Assembly: GCF_032452875.1 (NCBI RefSeq)
Contig: NC_083868.1
Coordinates: 101,800,537 to 101,864,536, forward strand
Origin: Bos javanicus
Lineage: Eukaryota > Chordata > Mammalia > Artiodactyla > Bovidae
DNA: 64,000 nucleotides
Direction: 5' to 3'
Shown here: positions 1 through 10,512 of the stretch, in pieces
How positions within the stretch are numbered: position 1 is the first letter of the stretch
Layout of the letters: each line of letters begins with the position of its first letter
Notes under the pieces: generated by a model
The model's input: the letters and a program-made list of their open reading frames with translations, nothing else
Told to the model about the DNA's origin: nothing
The model's database searches: none
Made by a program: the position numbers and the translations under genes

Positions 1-91
1 TGCATATTGAGTGCATATTGCATATTGAGTGCAGCACTTTCCACAGCATCATCTTTCAGGATCTGGAGTAGCTCAACTGGAATTCTATCAC
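1..91 (-). mobile_element. BovB LINE fragment, antisense
   Basis: The stretch is the reverse complement of the BovB reverse-transcriptase N-terminal region. It matches the other copy in this window at about 7585-7660. The first 35 bases repeat an 11-base motif (gcatattgagt), which is a small tandem duplication not seen in the 7.6-kb copy. The fragment is cut at position 91 by the LTR that follows. Confidence 0.85.
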
Positions 92-523
92 TGTCGGTAG
101 CCAGCGTGAGGAACTCCGCCCATGACAAAGGTCATGAGGAAGGAGGCTCGGCATACGCAAAGGCGGGATCGAGCTTCAGGAGTCCCCCTGGAAATTCTCG
201 AGCGTCTACCCCCATAACCAGAGCCTGCCTACTTTACTACTTTGTGCTCTTACCTACACCTCTGACTTTACGGGGGCTGTCCCCCACCACCTCTTTCGGA
301 GAAGGAGTTAACCTAGAGCTCCAGTCAATAAAAACTCTTGGGTGTGACAAGAGTGTTTTAACCTACAAACTCCTCTGAAGGTTCTCTAGCCTGCCTGACA
401 GGCTCGTCCGGCCACATGTGATTGCTCACAGCCTCCTATCTAATTGAAGCTATCGTATCCTGATCCTCGCCGATGCCGTCTCTCCTTCGAGTACCCTGGA
501 TCAGCCGGGGCTGGTCCCCGGCA
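92..523 (+). mobile_element. ERV long terminal repeat, CpG-rich, no provirus visible
   Basis: The segment starts TGTCGG and a matching end CCGGCA lies at 518-523, the short inverted termini expected of a retroviral LTR. A polyadenylation signal AATAAA is at 327-332. About 20 CpGs remain in roughly 430 bases, far more than in the surrounding repeats, which suggests a young insertion. No direct repeat flanks it. Bases 524-564 are unassigned and could be LTR or internal sequence, so the right edge is uncertain. It resembles bovine ERV LTRs (BTLTR1-like), but that name is from memory. No gag, pol or env is present. Confidence 0.7.
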
Positions 524-564
524 GCAAATCAATCTCTTTTTATTGTGGAAGTTTTCCTGTTCCC

Positions 565-1096
565 TTCAGTTCAGTTCAGTCGCTCAGTAGTGTCTGACTC
601 TTTGTGACCCCATGAATCGCAGCATGCCAGGCCTCCCTGTCCATCACCAACTCCCAGAATTCACTCAGACTCACGTCCATTAAGTCAGTGATGCCATCCA
701 GCCATCTCATCCTCTGTCATCCCCTTTTCCTCCTGCCTCCAATCCCTCCCAGCATCAGAGTCTTTTCCAATGAGTCAACTCTTAGAATGAGGTGGCCAAA
801 GTACTGGAGTTTCAGCTTTAGCATCATTCCTTCCAAAGAAATCCCAGGGCAGATCTCCTTCAGAATGGACTGGTTGGATCTCATTGCAGTCCAAGGGACT
901 CTCAAGAGTCTTCTCCAACACCACAGTTAAAAGCATCAATTCTTTGGCGCACAGCCTTCTTCACAGTCCAACTCTCACATCCATACATGACCACTGAAAA
1001 AACCATAGCCTTGACTAGACGGACCTTTGTTGGCAAAGTAATGTGTCTGCTTTTGAATATGCTATCTAGGTTGGTCATAACTTTTCTTCCAAGGAG
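565..1096 (-). mobile_element. BovB LINE, 5'-truncated, antisense
   Basis: It begins with the antisense BovB 3' tail (ttcag repeats) and runs through the C-terminal part of the reverse-transcriptase ORF. Antisense frames here (for example 717-905 on the minus strand) encode the C-terminal segment with FGHL. The copy stops at 1096 and no TSD was found. Confidence 0.92.
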
Positions 1097-1205
1097 CTGC
1101 CGTATTTACTCCTTAGGCTGTCATGCTTGCTCCTCACATAATGGGACCAAGAAAAGCATGTGTCAGTCTTAGTAGTATTAAATATTAGTAAGTATAAATA
1201 TATTT

Positions 1206-1843
1206 CTTCAGTTCAATTCAGTTCAGTCACTCAGTTGTGTCCGACTCTTTTCGACCCCATGAATTGCAGCATGCCAGGCCTCCCTGTCCATCACCAACTC
1301 CCAGAGTTCATCCAGACTCACGTCCATCTAGTCAGTGATGCCATCCAGCCATCTCATCCTCTGTCATCCCCTTCTCCTCCTGCCCCCAATCCCTCCCAGC
1401 ATCAGAGTCTTTTCCAATGAGTCAAGTCTTCGCATGAAGTAGCCAAAGTACTGGAGTTTCAGCTTTAGCATCATTCCTTCCAAAGAAACCCCAGGGCTGA
1501 TCTCCTTCAGAATGGACTGGTTGGATCTCCTTGCAGTCCAAGGGACTCTCAAGAGTCTTCTCCAACATCACAGTTCAAAAGCAGCAATTCTTTGGCGCTC
1601 AGCCTTCTTCATAGTCCAACTCTCACATCCATACATGACCACAGGAAAAACCATAGCCTTGACTAGACGAACCTGTGTTGGCAAAGTAATGTCTCTGCTT
1701 TTGAATATGCTATCTAGGTTGGTCATAACTTTCCTTCCAAGGAATAAGTGTCTTTTAATTTCATGGCTGCAGCCACCATCTGCAGTGATTTTGGAGCCAC
1801 CCAAAATAAAGTCTGACACTGTTTCCACTGTTTCCCCATCTAC
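1206..1843 (-). mobile_element. BovB LINE, 5'-truncated, antisense
   Basis: This is a second antisense 3' BovB copy, 109 bases after the previous one and in the same orientation. It covers the 3' tail and the last ~600 bases of the ORF. Minus-strand frames 1364-1552 and 1568-1828 are BovB C-terminal protein (VMYGCESWT at the RT C-terminus). The pair is better explained by two insertions than by a duplication, because their 5' break points differ. Confidence 0.92.
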
Positions 1844-2319
1844 TTTGTAGAAAATATAAATAGAGATAATAAGATATTGCTTTTAATCCAGTAGATTTTC
1901 TTATTTGGAGACCATTAAAGCAGAAAAACAAAGTTCTGAGCTAATGAAAAGAAAGGAAAGAAGGTTTAAAAAGTAAAGACTGAGCAGAAAGAGAGACAAA
2001 AGAAAAATAATTGCTGAATATGGTTGGCATTTTCTTAATACCAGGCTTAAGATAACATTCAACTCCAGAATGAAAGCTAGATGCATAAATGTTGGAAATG
2101 AGGTTTACAATCAAAGAAGCAGAGATAATCACAATTGAGGAAAAAGGGAAAAATAAAAAATAAAACTTCCCAAAATGGTATATCTCTTACTCTATCACTT
2201 TGATTTGATTTTTTAGGGTTGGTTTTATGCATATGCAAAAGTCAGCATTCATTTTAATTTTCCCAGCTACAAGTTCTCTTTCAAATTACATGATGTTTTT
2301 GAGATTCATCCATATTTTT
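1844..2319. other. Unassigned AT-rich DNA
   Basis: No gene, RNA or repeat family was recognised. Minus-strand frames of about 60 codons here are low-complexity Leu/Phe/Ser strings without a domain. Confidence 0.5.
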
Positions 2320-2501
2320 TGTAACACTATACTATTGCTGCAGTAACAAATGATCACAAATTTTCTGGCTTAAAACAACATAAATTTCTTCCTTTACAGT
2401 TCTAGGAGTCATAAACAAGTCCAAACATAAGTCCAAAACAGTCTTCAGGGGCTAAAAGATATCAGTATAGGTGACTCATTCTAGAGTTTCCAGAGGAGTA
2501 T

Positions 2502-2990
2502 TCATTCCTGGTGGTTCAGTGGTAAAGAATTAATCTCCAATGCAGGAGAGCCTGGTTCAATCCTTGGGTGAGCAAGATCCCCTGGAGTAGGAAATGCCAA
2601 CCCACTCCAGTATTCTTGCCTGGAGAATCTCATGGACAGAGAAGACTTGTGGGTTACAGTCTATGGGGTCACAAAGAGTCAGACATGCTGCTAAGTCACT
2701 TCAGTCATGTCTGACTCTGTGCAACCCCATAGACGGCAGCCTACCAGGCTACCCCGTCCCTGGGATTCTCCAGGCAAGAACACTGGAGTGGGTTGCCATT
2801 TCCTTCTCCAATGCATGAAAGTGAAAAGTGAAAGTGAAGTTGCTCAGTCGTGTCCGACTCCTAGCGACCCCATGGACTGCAGCCCACCAGGCTCCTCCGT
2901 CCATGGGATTTTCCAGGCAAGAGCCCTGGAGTGGGGTGCCATTGCCTTCTCCGAGTCAGACGTGACTGAGTGACTAAACAACAAACACAA
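2502..2990 (+). mobile_element. Bov-tA SINE interrupted by a BOV-A2
   Basis: A tRNA-derived head (ggtggttcagtggtaaag) is followed by the BovA body up to 2687. The body resumes at 2953 and ends in a CAA-rich tail at about 2990. The missing middle is occupied by an antisense BOV-A2 with its own TSDs, so the Bov-tA is the older insertion. Confidence 0.9.
2688..2952 (-). mobile_element. BOV-A2 SINE, nested in Bov-tA
   Basis: Two BovA monomers in antisense are joined by the typical linker (aaagtgaaagtgaa). A 12-bp TSD, gagtcagac[A/G]tg, lies at 2676-2687 and 2953-2964, within the host Bov-tA. Confidence 0.93.
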
Positions 2991-3009
2991 TCCATTTCTT
3001 CTCACCTGT

Positions 3010-3235
3010 CCGAGGTGATTTAGTTGTACTACTTTCCAGAAATGATAATAATCTGTAACAACTCTTATCTCTAGGATATTTCAGTTCATTTTTACTGACA
3101 TTAAAGGTTTATCTTTAGCAAACAGTTTTTTAGCAAGTTGACATTAAAAAACAACTTATATATGTAAAATTGAACCTCCTTTACCTTGTTAATATGCAAT
3201 TCAAAGCACATTTATATCACATTACAATATGATTC
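3010..3235. repeat. Local duplication, copy A
   Basis: Bases 3017-3103 resemble 6088-6173, and bases 3104-3220 match 8675-8785 closely. By hand alignment the right part differs at about 7 positions and one indel in about 110 bases. The sequence belongs to no family I recognise. Copy B is split by the BovB at 6204-8593. Confidence 0.75.
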
Positions 3236-3317
3236 CTCAGCTTCTGGTATACAGAGACTGTCAGTATTCCTTGTCTCCTGGTTATATCACTCCAATCTCT
3301 GCTTCGGGGATTACAAC

Positions 3318-3425
3318 TTTTTATTTTTTGTTTTTACTGGAGTATAGTTGATTTACAGTGTTGTGTTAGTTCCAGGTAGGTGTGCAGCAAAGAGAATCAG
3401 TGATACATAAACATATATCCATATT
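3318..3425 (-). mobile_element. L1 3' end, artiodactyl type, antisense
   Basis: The tract begins T-rich and then reads as the antisense L1 3' UTR (actggagtatagttgattt, later gtgcagcaaagagaatcag). It is only about 100 bases long and heavily 5'-truncated. Confidence 0.75.
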
Positions 3426-3429
3426 TCTA

Positions 3430-3931
3430 TATTCAGTGTGATATTATTTAGTCTCAAAAACAGGAAGCAAAGCTTGTAATTCACTGCAACATGGATGAAC
3501 CTTAAGGACATTTTACTAAGTAAAATAAGCCAGACAAGCACTGTATTGTATTACTTATATGTGGAATGTAAAAACCAACAACAAAAAGCAAAACTCAAAG
3601 AAAAGAGAGCAGATGGTGGTTCTAGGGGTCAGAGAGTAGGGGAAATAGCATTTGGCAAAATGTTACAAACTTTCAGTAGTAAGATGCATAGGGTCTGAAG
3701 AGCTAATGTATAACATGGTGATTCTCATAGAGAATAGCTGCATTGTATAATTTACATTTGCTAAAAAGTAGAACTTAAATGTTCTCATCAAAAAGGAAAA
3801 AAGCTAAATATGTGAGGCAATGATGTGTTAATTAACTTGATGATGGGAATCTTTTCCCCATGTATATGTATATACAATCATCATGTTTACGTATATGACA
3901 ATTTGGTCAAACATACCTTAAAAAAGCTGAA
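3430..3931 (+). mobile_element. Old L1M 3' end
   Basis: The sequence resembles L1MA/L1MB 3' ends: 'caacatggatgaacctta' near 3490, 'aaataagccagacaa' near 3520, then a 3' UTR with 'gttaattaacttgatgatgg' near 3825. It ends near the usual 'ctcaataaagctg'-like terminus. It is highly diverged. Confidence 0.75.
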
Positions 3932-4904
3932 AGAAATATTAGTAAGGCACTCCATTCTCTAAATTTCATCCACAAAATATAATCCTATTTTACATTTTTA
4001 TTTTAATAATGTGACAAAATGTAGTCACTAAGAAAGTAACAGGTTATATATTGCAAAAGACTTTGTTAATGATAATACCTATAAAGATAAATTATTTCAT
4101 TATCCAATATACTAAATATATCCACAGTAGAAGCTGTGAGGAAATCTGGAGCATATATTGATACTTACAAGCAAATACATTAAGATGTAATACATTGGAA
4201 TAATGCTTTGTTGAATATAAATTTAAATTGAATCATGTCGGTTTTAACTTTATCCTTTTCTGTGCCTTTTGTTTGCAATAAACATAATAAATTTTGCAAA
4301 TAAAAATAGGCATACACAAATCTACACCTATACAGACACACACATACACACATATGCAGGCACTAGCTGGGCTGTCATTGCTCTGAAAAATCACTAGCCA
4401 TTATTACATGAACAAATCACTAGGGCTGTTCACTTTACAATATGCCACTGAGAGTGCTCCTATTATAAACAGAGCAGTTGAAAATCAGCTCCTGAAATTT
4501 TGAATATCTGACTCTGTGACTTTGATTTTGGAGGCTCAGATTTAAACCCTGTATTTCTTTTCTCTCTTCATGATTTTTTTTTCCTCTTAAACTGAAGGAT
4601 GGCATTTAACAAGATACACAAGCCATAAATAAACATTTAAATAAGCTTTTGAATATTTATTCATATACCCTTATTAATCACAAGCCACATTTTAGAATAT
4701 TTCCACCTTACCAGCAGGCTCCCTCACACTCTTTCTCAGTAAATAACATCACTTCATTCCTGAGATAATGGTCATGACATTTTAATACACATTGTCTCTC
4801 TCTGTAAGTATCAAAATTTTCTAAAATTGCCTCGTGTTTTGCTGCTCAGGTAAACGACTGCCTTTTGAGGTGGTTCTAGACTTCATCTTTTAAATAAATT
4901 TTAT
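3932..4904. other. Unassigned AT-rich DNA with a short CA tract
   Basis: Nothing coding is visible. An imperfect CA-rich stretch (about 4321-4352) is the only simple repeat. An isolated AATAAA is not part of any recognisable transcript unit. Confidence 0.5.
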
Positions 4905-4916
4905 ATAGTTCACATA

Positions 4917-5420
4917 TGACCAATCTAGACTGCATATTAAAAAGCAGACACATTACTTTGCCAGCAAATGTCCGTCTAGTCAAAGCTATGGTTTTTCCAG
5001 CAGTCATGTATGGATGTGAGTTGAACCATAAAGAAAGCTGAAAGCTGAAGAATTGATGCTTTTGAACTGTTGTGTTGGGGAAGACTTGAGAGTTTTTTGG
5101 ACTGCAAGGAAATCAAACCAGTCAATCCTAAAGGAAATCAGTCCTGAATATTCATTGGAAGGACTGATGCTGAGGCTGAAATGCTAATACTTTGGCCACC
5201 TGATGCGAAGAACTGACTCATTGGAAAAGACCCTGATGGATATATTGAAAGCAGGAGGAGAAGGGGACAACAGAGGATGAGATCATTAGACGGCATCACC
5301 AACTCAATGGACGTGAATTTGAGCAAGCTCTGGGAGTTGGTGATTGACAGGGAAGCCTGGCATGCTGAAATCCACGGGGTCGCATACAGTCGTACAGGAC
5401 TGAGCAACTGAACTGAACTG
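4917..5420 (+). mobile_element. BovB LINE, 5'-truncated, with perfect TSDs
   Basis: Sense BovB running from the C-terminal RT region to the gaactgaactg tail. A perfect 12-bp TSD (atagttcacata) lies at 4905-4916 and 5421-5432. The ORF is broken by several substitutions and indels. Confidence 0.95.
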
Positions 5421-5432
5421 ATAGTTCACATA

Positions 5433-6087
5433 GCACATAATTTAATTCATGCCATTCCAAATATATTCACTAAGTTTTGTGAGAATTTAGGTTCATTTTT
5501 CAATGCCGTTGGATGACTGCTCTCACTTTTAAGAGTATACTTGAGCTTCAAAAAACAAAACAGGAAATATGCTGACAGAAAATAGCCATCCAATACTGTC
5601 CAAACATAATAAAAATATATTTAGCTGATTTCTAATGAGGTTATAAGAGATAAACAGACATGAAATTTAAAGACATGATATATATTAATTATATATACTG
5701 TTATATATATATATACTATAAGTATTATATATACTTATAGTATTTGTAAAATAGAAGTCAATCTGAAAAGGATAATTTCTCATAGAGAAGTTGAAGATGG
5801 TAATGAGATAATAGAGGGATTTAAAATAAAACTGAAAAAGCTGAGGTATAAATTAAAAATTATTTCATAAATATGAAGCACTATCAGTACAAGATGAAGA
5901 AAATTTACCTCTAATGGAACTAGGACCAAAATCATCATCATCATTATCACCATCATCTGAAACTTAAATACAAGCATTCTAGGTTAGGGATAATTAAACA
6001 TTTTTCATTGTAAAAATTATTAAGCATACAGAACTTCTCTCTCTAGAGACCTATATAAGTAGGAAAGATACTATGCTTTCAGAAATG
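5433..6087. other. Unassigned AT-rich DNA with a TA-rich palindrome
   Basis: No gene is seen. A TA-rich tract occupies about 5674-5745 and contains a perfect inverted repeat (13-base arms, 5-base loop) at 5713-5743. The minus-strand frame 5780-5977 is a hydrophobic low-complexity string with a Met/Val/Leu run and is not supported as a gene. Confidence 0.5.
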
Positions 6088-6203
6088 ATTTAGTAATAGT
6101 GCTTTCTGGAAACTGGATAATAACCTGTAAAATTTTTTATACTATGGATATTTCAGTTCATTATTACTGACAAGTTTACATTATATATATACATATATAT
6201 ATA
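6088..6203. repeat. Local duplication, copy B, left part
   Basis: Bases 6088-6173 align with 3017-3103 (shared gatttagt and ggatatttcagttcat). A TA/CA-rich tract follows (6180-6203), directly abutting the BovB 3' tail. Confidence 0.65.
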
Positions 6204-8593
6204 TCAGTTCAGTTCAGTCGCTCAGTCATGTCTGACTCTTTGCGACCCCATGAATTGCAGCATGCCAGGCCTCCCTGTCCATCACCAACTTCTGGAGTTC
6301 ACTCAGACTCATATCCATCGAGTCAGTGATGCCATCCAGTCATCTCATCCTCTGTCGTCCCCTTTTCCTCCTGGCCCCAATCCCTCCAAGCATCAGAATA
6401 TTTTCCAATGAGTCAACTCATCACATGAGGTTGCCAAAGTGTTGGAGTTTCAGCTTCAGCATCAGGCCTTCCAAAGAACACCCAGGACTGATCTCCTTAA
6501 GGATGGATTGGGCGGATCTCCTTGCAGTCCAAGGGACTCTCAAGAGTAATCTTCAACACCACAGTTCAAAGGCATCAATTCTTCAGCACTCAGCTTTCTT
6601 CACAGTCCAACTTTCACATCCATACATGACCACTGGAAAAACCATAGCCTTGACTAGATGGACCTTGTTGGCAAAGTAATGTTTCTTCTTTTGAATATGC
6701 TATCTATGTTGGTCATAACTTTCCTTCCAAGGAGTGTCTTTTAATTTCATGACTGAAATCACCATCCGCAGTGATTTTGGAGCCCCCCAAAATAAAGTCT
6801 GACACTCTTTCCACTGTTTCCCCATCCATTTCCTATGAAGTGACGGGGCCAGATGCCATGATCTTCATTTTCTGAATGTTGAGCTTTAAGCCAACTTTTT
6901 CACTCTCCACTTTCACTTTCATCAAGAGGCTTTTTAGTTCCTTTTCACTTTCTGCCATAAGGGTGGTGTTATCTACATGTCTGAGGTTATTGATATTTCT
7001 ACTGGCAATCTTGATTCCAGCTTGTGCTTCTTCCAGTCCAGCGTTTCTCATTATGTACTCTGCATATAAGTTAAATAAGCAGGGTGACAATAATACAGCC
7101 TCGACATACTCCTTTTCCTATTTGGAACCAATCCTTTGTTCTATGTCCAGTTCTAACTGTTCCTTCCTGACCTGGATACAGGTTTCTCAAGAAGCAGGTC
7201 AGGTGACCTGGTATTCCCATCTCTTGAAGAATTTTCCACAGTTTATTGTGATTCACACAGTCAAAGGCTTTGGCATAGTCAATAAAGCAGAAATAGATGT
7301 TTTTCTGGAATTCTCTTGCTTTTTTGATGATCCAGTGGATGTTGGCAATTTGATCTCTGGTTCTTCTGCCTTTTCTAAAACCAGCTTGAACATCTGGAAG
7401 TTCACAGTTCACATATTGCTGAAGCCTGGCTCGGAGAATTTTGAGCATTACTTTACTAGCGTGTGAGATGAGTGCAATTGTGTGGTAGCTTGAGCATTCT
7501 TTGACATTGCCTTTCTTTGGGATTGGAATGAAAACTGACCTTTTCCAGTCCTGTGGCCACTCCTGAGTTTTCCAGATTTGCTGGCATATTGAGTGCAGCA
7601 CTTTCACAGCATCATCTTTCAGGATTTGAAATAGCTCAACTGGAATTCCATCACCTCCACTAGCTTTGTTCATAGTGATGCTTTCTAAGGCCCACTTGAC
7701 TTCACATTCCAGGATGTCTGGCTCTAGGTCAGTGATCACACCATCGTGATTATCTGGGTTATTTGGTTCTTTTTTGTAGAGTTCTTTTGTCTATTCTTGC
7801 CACCTCTTCTTAATATTTTCTGCTTCTGTTAGGTCCATAGCATCTATCCTTTATCGAGCCCATCTTTGCATGAAATGTTCCCTTGGTATCTCTAATTTTC
7901 TTGAAGAGATCTCTAGTCTTTCCCATTCTGTTGTTTTCCTCTATTTCTTTGCATTGATCACTGAAGAAGGCTTTCTTATCTGTCCTTGCTATTCTTTGGA
8001 ACTCTGCATTCAGATGCTTATATCTTTCCTTTTCTCCTTTGCTTTTCACTTCTCTTCTTTTCACAGCTATTTGTAAGGCCTCCCCAGACGGCCATTTTGC
8101 TTTTTGCATTTCTTTTCTGTGGGGATGGTCTTGATCCCTGTCTCCTGTACAATGTCATAAAGCTCCCTCCATCCATGGTTCATCAGGCACTCTATCTATC
8201 AGATCTGGTCCCTTAGATCTATTTCTCACTTCCACTGTATAATCATAAGGGATTTGATTTAGGTCATGCCTGAATGGTCTAGTGGTTTTCCCTACTTTCT
8301 TCAATTTAAGCCTGAATTTGGCAATAAGGAGTTCATGATCTGAGCCACAGTCAGCTCCCAGTCTTGTTTTTGCTGACTGTATAGAGCTTCTCCATCTTTG
8401 GCTGCAGAGAATATCATCAATCTGTTTTTGGTGTTGACCATCTGGTGATGTCCATGCGTAGTCTTCTCTTGTGTTGTTGGAAGAGGTTGTTTGCTATGAC
8501 CAGTGTGTTCTCTTGGGAAAGCTCTGTCAGCCTTTGCCCTGCTTCATTCCGTATTCCAAGGCCAAATTTGCCTGTTATCCCAGGTGTTTCTTG
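6204..8593 (-). mobile_element. BovB LINE, long 5'-truncated copy, antisense
   Basis: About 2.4 kb of antisense BovB runs from the 3' tail through the RT into the endonuclease domain, ending near the codons for a SQETPG-like segment. Minus-strand frames 7071-7739 (222 aa) and 7810-8109 (99 aa) carry RT blocks: GGDGIPVELFQ, VQAGFRKGR, and FIDYAKAFDCV (motif A). The expected YADD catalytic box reads HVDN in frame 6833-7090, so this RT is dead. The 5' break abuts a TATG/TG/TA microsatellite. No clean TSD can be called in the TA-rich target. Confidence 0.95.
7071..7739 (-). pseudogene. BovB reverse transcriptase remnant
   Basis: This 222-codon open stretch is the longest uninterrupted RT block in the window. 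In order it holds an N-terminal segment (ITDLEPDILE), finger motifs (ASGGDGIPVELF, near residues 27-38), FIPIPKKG, VQAGFRKGR, motif A FIDYAKAFDC, and LTCFLRNLY. At the end the frame shifts just after GKGVCRGC, and the palm continues in another frame at 6833-7090, where YADD is replaced by HVDN. It is an inactive RTE-type RT fragment. Confidence 0.9.
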
Positions 8594-8670
8594 TATGTAT
8601 GTATGTATGTGTGTGTGTGTGTGTATATATATATATGTGTATATATATATATATATATATAATATATAAT
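8594..8670. repeat. Compound microsatellite TATG/TG/TA
   Basis: The order is (TATG)n, (TG)n, then (TA)n with an internal GT. It directly joins the 5' end of the antisense BovB. Such tracts are probably length-polymorphic. Confidence 0.95.
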
Positions 8671-8790
8671 AAGTTTATCTTTAACAAGCAATTTTTTAGC
8701 AAGTTGACATTAAAAACAACTTGTATATGTAATGTTGAACCTCCTTTACCTTGTTAATATGCAATTCATAGCACATTTATATGGATCTAC
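8671..8790. repeat. Local duplication, copy B, right part
   Basis: This matches 3104-3230 (shared ttttttagcaagttgacatt and acctcctttaccttgttaat). With the BovB and microsatellite removed, it continues copy B from 6173. Confidence 0.75.
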
Positions 8791-9400
8791 AATTGTGACT
8801 CTCAAATGAAAAAATCAAAGATTCAGACACTGCAAAGCAAGAGAGGCCTTTATTTGACATAAACTTAAAATCAAGTTTTCCTTCAAAGAGCCATATTTTG
8901 CATTAAATTTAAGTGAAGTTGAACCTTTGGGAAACCATATAACTCAGTACTATTGTTTCCCCCTTCTAAGAAGCTTTATGCAAAATGCTTTGGTTGTTAC
9001 TCATGCTAATAGATGAGAATCACTGATCATATAAATTATTTCCCAAAACTTTTCCATATGGAGAAATATATTCACTGAGTATTTTAAGAACTTTCTTTTT
9101 ACAATTAGAATGATTGTCATACAATGCAAATGTAAGAAACAATCTTTAGATACTATCTAGTTGTAAAAATGACTATTAATATGAACTACATTTTAAATTT
9201 AGATTTCAAAAGTCTGGTTTCTGTTTGTATTTATGTGTGGATATTGCCCTGAGTTATCTGTTAAGAGTGAGACTAACAAATATTAATATATCCAACAACT
9301 AAAATTCTTACTATAATAGAATATATAATGTTATAAAATGAATGAACAATAAAGCATTATGATACACATCTTTATTTAACTGTTAAAACATAGACTTGCT
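8791..9400. other. Unassigned AT-rich DNA
   Basis: No repeat family, RNA or coding signal was recognised. Confidence 0.5.
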
Positions 9401-9609
9401 TTTGTTTAGTTGCTCATTGATGGCTGACTCTTTTAAAACCCCATGGACTGTAGCCTTGTTAGGCTCCTCTGTCCATGGGCTTTCCAAGGCAAGAATCATG
9501 AAATGGGTTGCCATTTTCTTCTTCAGGGGACCTGCCAGACTCAGGGATCAAATCTGCATCTCTTGAATTGCAGACAGTTTCTTTCCCCTTGAAGTACCTC
9601 AGAAGACCA
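9401..9609 (-). mobile_element. Bov-tA SINE, antisense
   Basis: Antisense BovA body (ccatggactgtagcc), then the antisense tRNA-like head at about 9571-9609. It is diverged. It faces the sense Bov-tA at 9679 head to head, separated by about 70 bases with an A-rich run. Confidence 0.88.
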
Positions 9610-9678
9610 CTAAAATTAAAAAAAAAAAAAAAAGAAAAAAGGCTAGGGAAGAATTTAATGGATTCTTGGTATGCTATA

Positions 9679-9894
9679 GGCTTGCCAGGTTGTGCAGTAG
9701 TAAAGAATCTGCCTGCTAATGCAGGAAATGCAGGAGACACAGGTTTGATCCTTGGATAGGGAAGATCCCCTGGAGTAGGAAATGGCAACCTCCTCAAATA
9801 TTCTTGCCTGGAAAATTCCATGGACAGAGGGGCCTGGCAGGCTATCATGGGGTCACAAAGACTCAGATATGACTGAACAACTTAGCATGCATGT
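9679..9894 (+). mobile_element. Bov-tA SINE
   Basis: tRNA-like head (ggcttgccaggttgtgcag), BovA body and short tail. A 9-bp TSD, tatgctata, lies at 9670-9678 and 9895-9903. Confidence 0.93.
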
Positions 9895-9903
9895 TATGCT
9901 ATA

Positions 9904-10512
9904 GATTCTCAATAATAATTAAAATGTAATAATGAGTAAAAATGATTCACCTATTTCCATTTATAAATTCTCTCCTAGGAAAATATGTCATACATTTGAT
10001 ATGACAGCATTGCAAAGAAAAATATATCCTTAGAAAGTTGTATAGAAAAAGGGAAAGAATTTGAAAATGAGGGCCAGAAAACAAAAAGCAGAATGAAATA
10101 TATAGCTTGAAGTCATACTGGTAAATAATTACTGACCTAGTAGTCGATAAAATATTGTAATGTTAATAGTAATTTGTGACTGACTAATCATGAGTTACAT
10201 ATTTTATACCTGCAGTATAAAATAATTGTTATGATTCAAAATAGTACTAATTGCAATAATGACTTCAATGGTAACAGAAAATCAGTTTATGGAAACAGAC
10301 TATAAATAAAGAAAATTAGTAAATGAAAAAGTTTGGAAGGCAGATACAAGCAGAAAAATTCCATCAAAAAATGTCAGCCAAACCAACTATACACATGTAT
10401 TCTAATGAAGAGAGACACTGTGTAGCTGCTGTCACTAGCGAGGAGGACAACAGCATCCTGCATTCATGGGAAAAAAATCTAATGCATGAATTTATTTATT
10501 TTTTATTTTTTA
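9904..10512. other. Unassigned AT-rich DNA
   Basis: No recognised repeat or gene. The plus frame starting at 10323 (95 codons) runs into Tigger-like sequence and shows no domain. Confidence 0.45.

Larger units (their letters stand above)
2320..3308 (+). repeat. Old eutherian interspersed repeat, split by nested SINEs
   Basis: Bases 2320-2501 read like the start of a widespread old mammalian repeat (variants of 'ctgcagtaacaaat' and 'ggcttaaaacaacata'). Bases 3236-3308 look like its continuation ('gcttctggt...ccaatctctgc'). Between them lie a Bov-tA, a BOV-A2 nested in it, and a duplicated segment at 3010-3235. I cannot name the family with confidence. Confidence 0.5.

Noticed and set aside
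565..1843. Tandem duplication of a BovB segment
   Set aside because: The two copies share orientation and 3' tails, but their 5' break points differ and unrelated sequence separates them. Two independent insertions are the simpler reading.
6876..7466. A 196-codon plus-strand frame
   Set aside because: It is antisense to the BovB reverse transcriptase, whose motifs are read on the minus strand.
8594..8670. Regularly spaced repeats suggestive of a CRISPR array
   Set aside because: It is a simple TATG/TG/TA microsatellite without spacers, and the genome is mammalian.
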